Source: Aurantiochytrium sp. KH105 (taxonomy: Eukaryota; Sar; Bigyra; Thraustochytrida; Thraustochytriidae). Taken from it: 64,000 nucleotides of DNA. A program made the position numbers and the translations under genes. Positions 10,132 to 19,531 of this stretch are shown in pieces. The stretch is taken from NCBI GenBank assembly GCA_003116975.1, contig BGKB01000069.1, positions 289,338 through 353,337 on the forward strand, in the 5' to 3' direction. Below the pieces are notes generated by a model. It saw only the letters and a list, made by a program, of their open reading frames with translations, made no database searches and was not told the origin of the DNA. Position 1 is the first letter of the stretch. The number at the start of each line of letters is the position of its first letter.

Positions 10132-10150
10132 GCTAGCTAGCTAGCTAGCT
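10132..10150. repeat. GCTA tetranucleotide tract
   Basis: About five GCTA units, each self-complementary, in the UROS upstream region. Confidence 0.8.
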
Positions 10151-11018
10151 TGTTCGGCTTACTCTCGCTTGCTCTGATGTTTCTCCGCCTACCTTGCTTT
10201 CTCGCACTTCCCTCCCCCTGCTTATTCCCTTTTGCTTGAGGGCACAGAGCGCCGCACCGCGACTTCGTGGAGCCCGCCGACGCAAGCGCGGACCTCGTCC
10301 GGTGCGCGACATGCCGATGTCGCGCGCGATCTACATCTGGCTGGCCGCGCTGGGCTCTGCGCGATCCGCGGCATCCCAGATCTTCTTGCAGGTCAGACAC
10401 GTGTTCTTGGGCTCGGTGGGAAAGCGCACAGCGGCAATAATAGCCGTTGATTGGAACCCTTTTTTTGATGCGAGTTCGAGCTGCGATGAGCCCGCACCGC
10501 ACGCGCCCGTCGCAGCCGCTGCCGCCAAGAGCTGGAGACGGAGCGCGGGAGATGTTCAGGTGGATTCGAGACCGCGCGTCGGAAATGCTGCTGCTGCTGT
10601 TGCTGTTGCTGACCGTGCCGCTACGAGTGTGTCCGCGCGAGGAATGGAATGGAGAGAAGAAGAGGAAAACCATCATTTGGTGTGATGTAAGCAAGCGCGC
10701 TGCAGCCTGCTGCGGCTGGCTGCCGAGACGAGTTGACCGCCGCCGCTGCACAAAGCGGCATCAGAGCCAGCCACAGCAGCGTTGGCAGTTGCGAACTTCC
10801 TCGTTGGCCGCCCCGGCGGCGCGAAGCGGTGGCCGCAGGAGAGCGGTTAGAGAGCATGTAAATTTGGCCGTTTTAGAGAGGCGCGACTCAGAGTCAGCCA
10901 GATGTGACTTGTTCGGCCAGCGGCCATCGCTGATGCGTTTCTTTTGGCGGCGGTCATTGAAAGTCGCATAGTGTTTGCGTCCGCACCGAAAGCGCGTCTC
11001 GCTCACATGCATAGACGG

Positions 11019-11053
11019 AGAGCGAGCGAGCGAGCGAGCGAGCGAGCGAGCGT
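11019..11053. repeat. GAGC tetranucleotide tract
   Basis: About eight perfect GAGC units. Confidence 0.85.
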
Positions 11054-11364
11054 CCAAGCGGTTACCTGCGAATCGTCCGACTTTCCGCCCATACGTTTCT
11101 GCGTGGATTTTGCCATTTTATCTTTGCAAGACCCGCGCTTTTCACCCAAATCGCCATTTTGCCCCAGTGGACTACCCCTCCAGAACCCGCTCAGCCCCGT
11201 CATGCACTCACTTTTGCCGCACTATAACCACTGCCTCCGACCACGTCAGTGGTAGAGGTGGAGAAGACGGGTCCTTTGAGCCAGTGTGGGGGGGGACCAG
11301 CACGTGCGGCGCCGTTGGGAGGGGCGTCCCCAGTGGCATCTGCGCAAAGGGAGTTGCGGGCTTG

Positions 11365-11690
11365 CGGCGGCGATAGTCCACTTGCGCGCGTGCATAGGTC
11401 CCTGTGCGGGCAGCGATGCAAGTGGAGAATGGCGCGAGGAAGGGGCGTTTCGGGCTCGGGGGCAACGCTCAAGCGAGGTTCCGGCGTTTGCGGACTTGCG
11501 GGCGCGGCGCGCAAGTGGCGAATGGTTGCGCGCAAGTGGCGAATGGCGGCGCGCGCGGAGCGTGGATAAGTGGCGGCGGCGCGGCAGGTGCCGGCGCGGA
11601 TAGCGAGTTGCGCGGCGGCATAACCCACTTGCGCGGCGGCGCGGCCGATTTGCGGCTTCGCCATAGCGCACTTGCGGCGCGCCGATAGGA
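11365..11690. repeat. Cluster of dispersed CGCAAGTG-type motifs (copy 1)
   Basis: A 7-8 bp core, CGCAAGTG or its complement CACTTGCG, recurs about eight times in both orientations, often with flanks giving GCGCAAGTGGCGAATGG or GGCGATAGTCCACTTGCG. The same extended words recur at 33648-33790. Function unknown. Confidence 0.6.
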
Positions 11691-11750
11691 CACGGCGCGA
11701 GAGAGACAGAAAGACGGAAAAGAAAAGACAAGACAGAAAAGAAGGAAAAA

Positions 11751-11908
<158 letters not shown>

Positions 11909-12028
11909 GCAGGGAAAGGAGAATTCAAAACGAGGCAGCACAACGAGAAGGCGAGGCCGGCCAGGCAGAGGCAGGCAGGCAGCTCGCGCCACTGCGGCTG
12001 CGCGGCGTCCGCCCGCGGCAGCGCGCCC

Positions 12029-12069
12029 CTCCTTCCCTCGCTCCCTCCCTCCCTCCCTCCCTCCCTCCC
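12029..12069. repeat. CTCC tetranucleotide tract
   Basis: Pyrimidine-only strand made of CTCC units with one or two interruptions. Confidence 0.85.
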
Positions 12070-12308
12070 ACGCTCCCTCGGCCGCGGCCCCGCGCGTGTG
12101 CAGCGCGAGGAAAGCAGCGGCAGGGCAGCCAGCCGGCGCGAGTTCGGACGCGAGCTCGATCCAATCCATCCGGCGCGCGGCAGCTCGCCCCGCGCGCTCG
12201 CTCGCGAGCGGACGCGCGTGCGTGCGTGCGCGGCCGCGCCCTCCCGGCCGCGCCCGCTCGCCGGCGGGCCCGGCACTCGCGCGCAAGAGGCAGGCGCGGC
12301 ATCGTTCT

Positions 12309-12321
12309 TAAAAATATATAA
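12309..12321 (+). promoter_or_regulatory. Possible TATA box of the dual-kinase receptor gene
   Basis: An AT-only element, AAAAATATATAAAAG, stands out in very GC-rich DNA about 340 bp upstream of the receptor start codon and reads in the right direction. Position and context only; not proven. Confidence 0.35.
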
Positions 12322-12374
12322 AAGCAGACAAGCAGGGAAAGAGAGCGCGAGACCCATCCCGGCGAGGCGCCGCG

Positions 12375-12405
12375 ACTCGCCTCGCCTCGCCTCGCCTCGC
12401 CTCGC
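12375..12405. repeat. CTCGC pentanucleotide tract
   Basis: About six CTCGC units between the TATA-like element and the receptor start codon. Confidence 0.85.
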
Positions 12406-12659
12406 GTGGTCCCGCCTCGCGTCCCTCTCTCCCGGCCCTTCGCCCGCCCGTCCTCGCGGCGCGTGGGTTCGGCCCCGCGCAGGACCGGCCGGCCGGCCAG
12501 CACGCGCCGAGGAGGCTGGGGCGTGTCCCGGAGACCGGCCTCCACCGAGGCGAGCCTCTGGTCGAACAGAGCTATACGTGCGTGGAGAAGGTCGGCCTCT
12601 TGCGGCAAGCGGGCAGAGAAAGCGTCGTCGAGCCGAGCAGACCTCGGCCGCGAGCAAAG

Positions 12660-15600
12660 ATGCGCGACGGCGGCCCGAAACAGATGGAGGACGTGCAGAC
12701 CGCCCGGAAGGAGCGGAACCGCAAGCGCAGGCGACGCACGGCCATAGGGTGGACTCGGGCGTCGTGCGCGGCCATCATGGTGGCTGCGCTCGCGCTCGGC
12801 GCCTTTCTTTCGGCCGATGCGAAATGGACAAAGACCAAAGACGGAGTCACGATCTCGTGCGAGCCGGACTATACGGGTACGAGCTACGAGGACCTTGACG
12901 AGGGTAATAAAGAGGTCATTACCTGCTACCAGGGAAGCTGGCTGTACTCGAGATATTGCACAAATAACTCGCTGACAGAGACGTGCGTTTCTCAGCGGAC
13001 GTTTGGGACGCTCGAATGTGCAAGTACAAACGGGCAATATACGCCCTTTGTGGAAAGTGGGAACACACTTGAGAAGGACACCGGCTGGTGCGCCATTTCG
13101 CAGATTTATAATCGAAACTCTGTGGCCCCAGACTCGCTTTCATCGCGAACGGCATGGCTCTATTGCAACTGCAACAGCTCGTCCTATGTTCCACCCCTGG
13201 CTAGCATGGATGAAACTGTGTTCGAGGAATCTCGTATACGCGATCTGTGGAACAAGACGCAAAGAATACCATATAAATCGGGAGAGAAAAAGAAAATCGC
13301 CAACATGTATCTGGACGAAAGTTCAGTCACGGTCGCATGCGCGGACTACGGAAAGTTCAATGGGCACACGTACAGTCTATATGACGCGTGCTTGCCATAC
13401 AAATCCAGGAATGACATTAACGCGATGAAGACCGCGGTATCTGATGCCTTGTCAGTGGAGATCACGGGCTGGTGCCCAACAGAGATCGATGACGATAACA
13501 AGTTTGTCAAAGGTGGGCTGTGCACGACCACAACAACTTACTCCGAATCGGTCATACCAACCCCGCAACCGACACCCTTTCCAACGCTGCAGCCAACACT
13601 GGCGCCGGTCGTACCTACGCTATCGCCGACACCAGGTCCCACTGCCACGCCAACAACGCTGGCCCCAACAAAGTATCCAACGTCTGCACCGACGCCAGCG
13701 CCCACGCGTCCGCTTTATGCTGCAATCCATGTTCATTTCCTCATGGCCTTTCAAGAAATGCCAAACGCGAACGGCAGCAAGACCGAAGACGGCGACCCTA
13801 ACGTGGACGCCACCGTGGCGCCCACTGCCGGGGAAACTGAGCTGGGGAATAGTACAGAGTCCACGCCAGCGCCTTCGGTCGCTCCATTAAACATGACAAA
13901 CGCAACGAACTCCACGTCAGAGGAAGAGACAGATGCCGGAACACGACGTGTACTGTCCGGCCCCCTTGTTCGGAGCGGGGGGCTGCGAGAAATCTCCTTC
14001 CGCAAGCTGCAAAGCGAACATGTTAAGGTGAGCGATACCGTGCAGGCTCTCCGATGTTTGATGCAGGAAATGGTCTTCAACGAGACCATAATTGTTGAAG
14101 CCATGGGGCTTAGCAATAGCCAGTCCTTGGATGAACCCCGTCTCGCGTACTTGTCGGACGATTTTGACGGTAGTCAGCTCATTCCCAATGCAAAGGTTCT
14201 CGTGGACACGTGTACATCCTTTACGCCTGCGCAGAACAGCCCCTTGTATGGAGCCACGGTTCTGTGTGAGGTAGATATGCCCGTCGTCACAGATACGCAA
14301 ACGCGGTACTCTACGCCTCAGCCCACTGCATTACCAACGATTGCTCCTCCTCCCACGTCTACGCCAACGACGGCCGCTCCGACGCCAACAACAGCTCCGT
14401 CGACAATGGGCCCTTCGGCATCTTTTGCGCCCTCAGACGCTTCGAACGATGTTGACAACAGGCGTCGATTCCTCCAAGACGAGGTCACGTTGGCGCCCTC
14501 TTCACCTGCTGCTGATGTGAACAGCACGACGTCACCATCGCCAACGCCTGGGCCGACGGAGACTACTCCCGAGACACAGACAGCGGCCCCAACAAGTCCA
14601 CCCGTTTCCGCAGCGCCTACAAGTGCGCCCACCGCAAGCTCTGTCATCTCGTTGGACACCTATCTTCTCTTTCTCTTTGGCAATGCCACGAATTCTCCGC
14701 TCTTTAGCGAGCAGCGCTATGCATTGGCGGACGGCTTTGCAATGCTCGTGTCTCCATCGTGGGTCACGCAACAGCAGGAGGAAACGACGACGACGACGAC
14801 AACGACTTCGTCGTCTGGGTCGAGCGCAGCAATTCAGCTTCCTTACACGGTATCTGGTGCGTCTGAGCTCCGTGATCGGGACGTGGAGAGCGTAGACAAT
14901 GACGACGAGTACCATTGCCCTGTGAACATTACAGTCCTGCAAGGTTTGAGTACACCAACAACGCCGCCAACCTTGCAACCTATTGCGCCTGTGATCGGTG
15001 CACAAAATAGCCTGGGAATCATCGTTGGGACCAGCCTTGCCGGTGCGGCTCTGTTGAGTCTCGTTCTCGGCTGTTGCTTCAAAAAACGTCTGCGTAAATT
15101 GTGCGGTATTCTCAGCAAGGACGAGGAGGCAATTGAAGACGAGTACAGCAAGGATTCCTCAATTGGAGGTAAATCGCTGCCCAAATCGTTCAGTAGCAGT
15201 GCGCACGAGCACGGAAACCCCGAGCTGTTGGCTTTTGAGTCGCGGTCTTCACATGGGGCTGTCTCATCGCGAGATTCGCGAGGCGGAAAAAATCGCTCGC
15301 AATCTTCACTGGATGCCTCTTCGGAAGGGACGCACTCCTCAGGCATGGGAGATTTGGACGTCAACATGGACGAGCTCGTCATGGGACCCGTTATTGGCAT
15401 GGGAAGCAGTGGACGCATCTTCAAAGCCATGTACTGCGGGTCAGAGGTCGCTGTCAAGGAGTTCTTTCCACGGTCCAGCAGGGGGGCACAAAGTGGTCGG
15501 GCCAGTTTAAGCCGTCAGTCCACGGCAAGTGCCGGGGAAGCGAGTAGTGGCGGTGGGTCGCGTCAACGCACTGGGCACCGGGGCACTGCGTTTCCTCCAC

Positions 15601-18600
15601 GCTATCTGAGTAATACGAGTACTGTGCGATCGAACTCGACCTCGAGCAACCTGGACTCTTCAAGCCGGGCGACAACACCCATGGCGGCGAACTCATACGG
15701 CGCAGCGCGGCATTCTGTCGATGAAAGTGACGCCTACACCAACTCGATCGCATCTGATCGTTCCTTTGCCCCGGACTCGGCGTCCGCAGTCTCAACTGGC
15801 GGCGCCGGCGTCGGCGCCACGGGGAGCAACTCGGGTCTCATCATGGCGTCCACGGTGCTGACGCCCCAGCAAGTTCCAGAAGACGGTCTCTGCGACGACG
15901 GAAGCGGCGAGGAAGACATTCTTGTGGGTGTTGGCGCCGGCGAAAGAGACGATGTACTTGCGGAGGTGAAAATTCTCCGTCGGCTCCGGCACCCGAATGT
16001 CATTCGTCTCTTTGGCTGCACACGTCATATGAGCAATGACACAGGCGGGCAGCGCTTCCTCGTCGTCATGGAACTGGCCGCCTGCAGTTTGCAGGACCTC
16101 ATCTTCCGCACGCCCAAGTCAATGAATCTGTCATTCAAGGACTTTGACGTTGCGCGCAAGCTGGTCGTTGCGAGCCAAATTGCAGCGGGCATGGCCTACA
16201 TTCACGAAAACAACATGATCCACTTTGACGTCAAATGCGAAAACGTTCTCTTGGATACCGCAGGCCACGCCAAGATCTGTGATCTGGGAATTGCTCAAGT
16301 AACAAACTCCAACGACAAGGTGGAAGCCGTCCATCACCAAGGCACGCCCGCCTACATGGCCCCAGAATTGCTTCGCGACAATGAGGGTATCACCAACAAG
16401 GTCGACGTGTACAGCTACGGTCTCGTGCTATGGCAAATCATGTTCGAGCGCCAACCGCATCCGAGAACGTGGACGGTCCCGAAACTGTTTTACGAGGTCA
16501 GATACAATAGGTACCGCCCGCCGATCGATGACAAGGCTGGGGTGGACGTTGCGCTTTTGAACTTAATGCGGCGTTGCTGGGATGAGGATCCGAATGGGCG
16601 TCCTCCTTTTGCGCAAATTATCAAGGAGCTTGACCTCGTGATCAGCTCACGCTGCGTTCGTACCGAAGTGATGAGCGCGGCAAAGTTCAATGTGGGCGAC
16701 AGCGTCGGCGTGTGGGATTATGCCGAGCGGCGATACTTGCCTGCGGTCGTGATTGAGCTCGACGGCGAAGGCGATGGCAATGCTTTGGCTAACGTTCAAC
16801 TCAAAGCCAACGGCGAGGTGCGACGTGGTATTCCGCAGGTGGAGCTGATCCCCAAGCAAATTGGGATGGGTCCCGATGGGCTCGGCACACTACATTCTGT
16901 CGGCGGTCTGGCCATCTTGCACGCCACGCAAGCCGCTTCGAAGCTGCCGTTGGCCGCGACCAAGGAAGGCGGAGAGGGCGACTCGACTGCGAGCAAGTTT
17001 GGATCTCCATCCATCGCGTCTCCCTCGTCGGGATTGGAACTGAATTTGCCTGCTCTGCAGCCCATGTCGCTTAAGTTTGTCGCCGAGGATGTGGCGGCCC
17101 TTCAGCGCGCAAGTTCGCAAGAAGGGGATTCCTCGAAATTCGGTAGTGGCGCCGGATTCAAGGATGGAAAGGCATTTCAATCGGGGTCAAATAGCGCTCT
17201 GAACGGACTTGCGAGCGAGTCCAAGACGTTTCGCTTTATCAATGAGACAGCTATCGACTTGCAGGGCATTCGCATCACTCCTGGAGGCCTGCACGGGGAG
17301 GGCAAGGAGCCGGATACACGCGTCAAGGACAGTCTGTATCGTTACATGGAGCTGGGCAAGGGTGTGTCGGGCACAGTATCTGCGGCTTTGCACCTTGAAA
17401 CCTTTGACTTGTGTGCAGTGAAGGAGATCCGGTTCACGAACCGAAGCTCGCGCCATCAGGCCGTGCGAGAGCTTAATGCACTTTACACAAAGCTTGGCGA
17501 CGATGGACATAAACGGTGTCCGTACATTGTGTGGATGCACGAGGCGTACATGGACCCTGACACGCAGAGCGTCTGCCTTGTTATGGAGCTCATGGATGGC
17601 GGTAGTCTGCAGGATTTGCTCTCGCGCTTCAAGCAGGCTGCTCGGCAGGCGGCGAACAATCAGGCGGATATACTTTCCCGGTCGCTTCTTGCCTCGTCGC
17701 GCAAGGCTGTGCGTGGCTTCAATCGTCTGCGGTCACGCCAGTCCTCGAACGACACGGTCGCCACGCATGGGTCTGGGACCTCGAGTGTCAAGCACATGAT
17801 GAATCACCATGCCCATGCTATGTCCCCATCGCCGCCGCCACCACCAGGGCCGCTCCAACATCGCCATCAAGATCTCTTGGCGTCGTCATCAACAGCGATG
17901 GCATCGACAGCTTCGCCCCCAGCGCCACAGGGAGGCGTCGCTTCGAGCACAGGGGTCGTAGACGAGCTGATGCTGGCGCTGATTTCACGCAGCGTGCTTC
18001 GCGCGTTGGCGTATTTGCACGAGCAAAACTTTGTGCACCTCGACATCAAACCCGCGAATGTTCTGATCAACTCCCGGTCACAGGTCAAGCTTGCTGACTT
18101 TGGATTATCGAAACAGCTCGAGAAGGACAGCATGGCCAACACTTTTGCAGGCACGATGAAGTACATGTCGCCCGAGCGACTCCGCGGCGAAAAGTACTCT
18201 TTTCCCAGCGACATTTGGTCGTTGGGACTCACACTCCTGACCGTATTGCTTGGCGACTTTCCCATGTATCTCATCGAGGAAGGATCGGAGAAGACCGTCG
18301 CTTCACAACAGCTGCAGACAATCGGATCAGACGGCAAGACGCGGCAAGCCTCGCTCGCCTCGTTGTCTGGAATGAGCAGCGAGGAGGTCAATGGCGCCGA
18401 GCCCGGGCAGGGATCTTCCGTGTACTGGAAGCTCTTGGAGCGTTGGGGATCGGGGCGGGCCGTCGAGATACCCACGGAGCTTGTGCATTTTTCGCCACTG
18501 CTCGAACAGATGCAAAGATCCATGACGCCCTCGCCGGAGCTGCGTAATTTTCTGAGCCTGATGCTTGCTCTGGATCCGGAGGCCCGACCAACTGCGGCAG

Positions 18601-18989
18601 AACTTTTGGAACATCCCTGGTTGCGTTTGCATAATAGCAAGCTTGATCTGGACCTCTCGACGAGCAAGGACGATACACTGGTCATGGCAAGTGCAGAGAG
18701 CTCGCGTGCGACCCTCCAGGATATTGCTTTTGGCGTCATGTCCAAGGCGGCGCGCAATCCGCGAACGCGTGCCAAGATTGGCGAATCTCGCGCAGACAGT
18801 CATGGCATCGTGGAAATGTCCATCTCTGACGCCAAAATCAACAACCTCGCTGCGCAAATCATGCTCCCTGCTCAAGTTGTCAAGCGTTCCTTTAATGTAG
18901 CGGCTGCAGCACATCAACCGAAGCGGCGGCCGCTCGTGTCTTCGTCCTCGTCTGCTTCGTCGAACATTTCTCTGACCAAGCAAAAGTAG
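12660..18989 (+). CDS. Single-pass membrane protein with two cytoplasmic protein kinase domains
   Basis: A 2109-residue protein. A basic N-terminus is followed by a hydrophobic signal/anchor (about residues 35-57, CAAIMVAALALGAFLSADA). The presumed outside part has a Cys-rich domain with N-glycosylation sites (60-290), a Thr/Pro stalk of PTPQPTP type (about 300-355), a second globular segment (355-545), and more Thr/Pro/Ser-rich sequence. A transmembrane helix lies at about 784-808 (GIIVGTSLAGAALLSLVLGCC) followed by KKR. Kinase 1 (about 905-1330) has VAVKEF Lys930, HFDVKCEN at 1188 and DLG at 1208, with a 155-residue insertion after the Lys. A small Tudor/SH3-like segment follows (about 1342-1400). 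Kinase 2 (about 1560-1990) has GKGVSGTV, CAVKEI Lys1588, HLDIKPAN at 1793, DFG at 1813 and SPERL, closest in look to MAP-kinase kinases. Start is the ATG at 12660 (next at 12684). Confidence 0.85.
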   Translation: MRDGGPKQMEDVQTARKERNRKRRRRTAIGWTRASCAAIMVAALALGAFLSADAKWTKTKDGVTISCEPDYTGTSYEDLDEGNKEVITCYQGSWLYSRYCTNNSLTETCVSQRTFGTLECASTNGQYTPFVESGNTLEKDTGWCAISQIYNRNSVAPDSLSSRTAWLYCNCNSSSYVPPLASMDETVFEESRIRDLWNKTQRIPYKSGEKKKIANMYLDESSVTVACADYGKFNGHTYSLYDACLPYKSRNDINAMKTAVSDALSVEITGWCPTEIDDDNKFVKGGLCTTTTTYSESVIPTPQPTPFPTLQPTLAPVVPTLSPTPGPTATPTTLAPTKYPTSAPTPAPTRPLYAAIHVHFLMAFQEMPNANGSKTEDGDPNVDATVAPTAGETELGNSTESTPAPSVAPLNMTNATNSTSEEETDAGTRRVLSGPLVRSGGLREISFRKLQSEHVKVSDTVQALRCLMQEMVFNETIIVEAMGLSNSQSLDEPRLAYLSDDFDGSQLIPNAKVLVDTCTSFTPAQNSPLYGATVLCEVDMPVVTDTQTRYSTPQPTALPTIAPPPTSTPTTAAPTPTTAPSTMGPSASFAPSDASNDVDNRRRFLQDEVTLAPSSPAADVNSTTSPSPTPGPTETTPETQTAAPTSPPVSAAPTSAPTASSVISLDTYLLFLFGNATNSPLFSEQRYALADGFAMLVSPSWVTQQQEETTTTTTTTSSSGSSAAIQLPYTVSGASELRDRDVESVDNDDEYHCPVNITVLQGLSTPTTPPTLQPIAPVIGAQNSLGIIVGTSLAGAALLSLVLGCCFKKRLRKLCGILSKDEEAIEDEYSKDSSIGGKSLPKSFSSSAHEHGNPELLAFESRSSHGAVSSRDSRGGKNRSQSSLDASSEGTHSSGMGDLDVNMDELVMGPVIGMGSSGRIFKAMYCGSEVAVKEFFPRSSRGAQSGRASLSRQSTASAGEASSGGGSRQRTGHRGTAFPPRYLSNTSTVRSNSTSSNLDSSSRATTPMAANSYGAARHSVDESDAYTNSIASDRSFAPDSASAVSTGGAGVGATGSNSGLIMASTVLTPQQVPEDGLCDDGSGEEDILVGVGAGERDDVLAEVKILRRLRHPNVIRLFGCTRHMSNDTGGQRFLVVMELAACSLQDLIFRTPKSMNLSFKDFDVARKLVVASQIAAGMAYIHENNMIHFDVKCENVLLDTAGHAKICDLGIAQVTNSNDKVEAVHHQGTPAYMAPELLRDNEGITNKVDVYSYGLVLWQIMFERQPHPRTWTVPKLFYEVRYNRYRPPIDDKAGVDVALLNLMRRCWDEDPNGRPPFAQIIKELDLVISSRCVRTEVMSAAKFNVGDSVGVWDYAERRYLPAVVIELDGEGDGNALANVQLKANGEVRRGIPQVELIPKQIGMGPDGLGTLHSVGGLAILHATQAASKLPLAATKEGGEGDSTASKFGSPSIASPSSGLELNLPALQPMSLKFVAEDVAALQRASSQEGDSSKFGSGAGFKDGKAFQSGSNSALNGLASESKTFRFINETAIDLQGIRITPGGLHGEGKEPDTRVKDSLYRYMELGKGVSGTVSAALHLETFDLCAVKEIRFTNRSSRHQAVRELNALYTKLGDDGHKRCPYIVWMHEAYMDPDTQSVCLVMELMDGGSLQDLLSRFKQAARQAANNQADILSRSLLASSRKAVRGFNRLRSRQSSNDTVATHGSGTSSVKHMMNHHAHAMSPSPPPPPGPLQHRHQDLLASSSTAMASTASPPAPQGGVASSTGVVDELMLALISRSVLRALAYLHEQNFVHLDIKPANVLINSRSQVKLADFGLSKQLEKDSMANTFAGTMKYMSPERLRGEKYSFPSDIWSLGLTLLTVLLGDFPMYLIEEGSEKTVASQQLQTIGSDGKTRQASLASLSGMSSEEVNGAEPGQGSSVYWKLLERWGSGRAVEIPTELVHFSPLLEQMQRSMTPSPELRNFLSLMLALDPEARPTAAELLEHPWLRLHNSKLDLDLSTSKDDTLVMASAESSRATLQDIAFGVMSKAARNPRTRAKIGESRADSHGIVEMSISDAKINNLAAQIMLPAQVVKRSFNVAAAAHQPKRRPLVSSSSSASSNISLTKQK

Positions 18990-19531
18990 AGAGTTGGCGA
19001 GTTCTCGAACCGGGCGGGGGGGGCGGGGCACCAGCCACGGGTTGGATTGATTGGCCTGAGCGAGCGAGCGAGGGAAGGAGGGAAGGAGAGAGTGAGTGAT
19101 AATTGTGGCGAATTTTTGTAAAAGGATCTTTCTGTATATTGTGATTCTCTCGCGCGGGCTCTCTTCTTTCCGCACGTATGCAGCCATTCCTCAAAAAATC
19201 AAAATGGTAAACTAAAAAAATGGACCGTCCCGGCCCCAGAAAGATGGACTTTGACTTTTTTTTTTTTCGCGCATCATTCCACTGAAATGGACAGCTGCGC
19301 GCGCCCGTTTGCCCACCTACCTGTCTACCGCAGGGTGACCCGGCTTTGCCTGCCGGTCCCCTCCCTCGCTCCCTCCTTCCCTCCTTCCCTCCTTCCCTCC
19401 TTCCCTCCTTCCCTCCTTCCCTCCTTTCCTCCCCTCCGCCGTTTGTCGTACGAGAATCCAATCTCGCCGTCTTTTGGGTGGTACCACATGATACTGCTGC
19501 ATGCACGAGCAAAACTAAATGAGGCCGAAGG
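18990..19531. other. Spacer between receptor kinase and first fibro-slime gene
   Basis: Short same-strand spacer with a CCTT/CCCT pyrimidine tract at 19359-19430 and a small GAGC tract near 19062-19074. No gene seen. It should hold the receptor 3' UTR and the promoter of the next gene. Confidence 0.6.
19359..19430. repeat. CCTTCCCT octanucleotide tract
   Basis: About eight units of an 8-bp pyrimidine repeat upstream of fibro-slime gene 1. Confidence 0.9.

Noticed and set aside
10331-10528. Small minus-strand frame with NTCLTCKKIW, possibly a zinc-binding peptide.
   Set aside because: Only 65 codons, a single Cys pair, and no matching partner motif.
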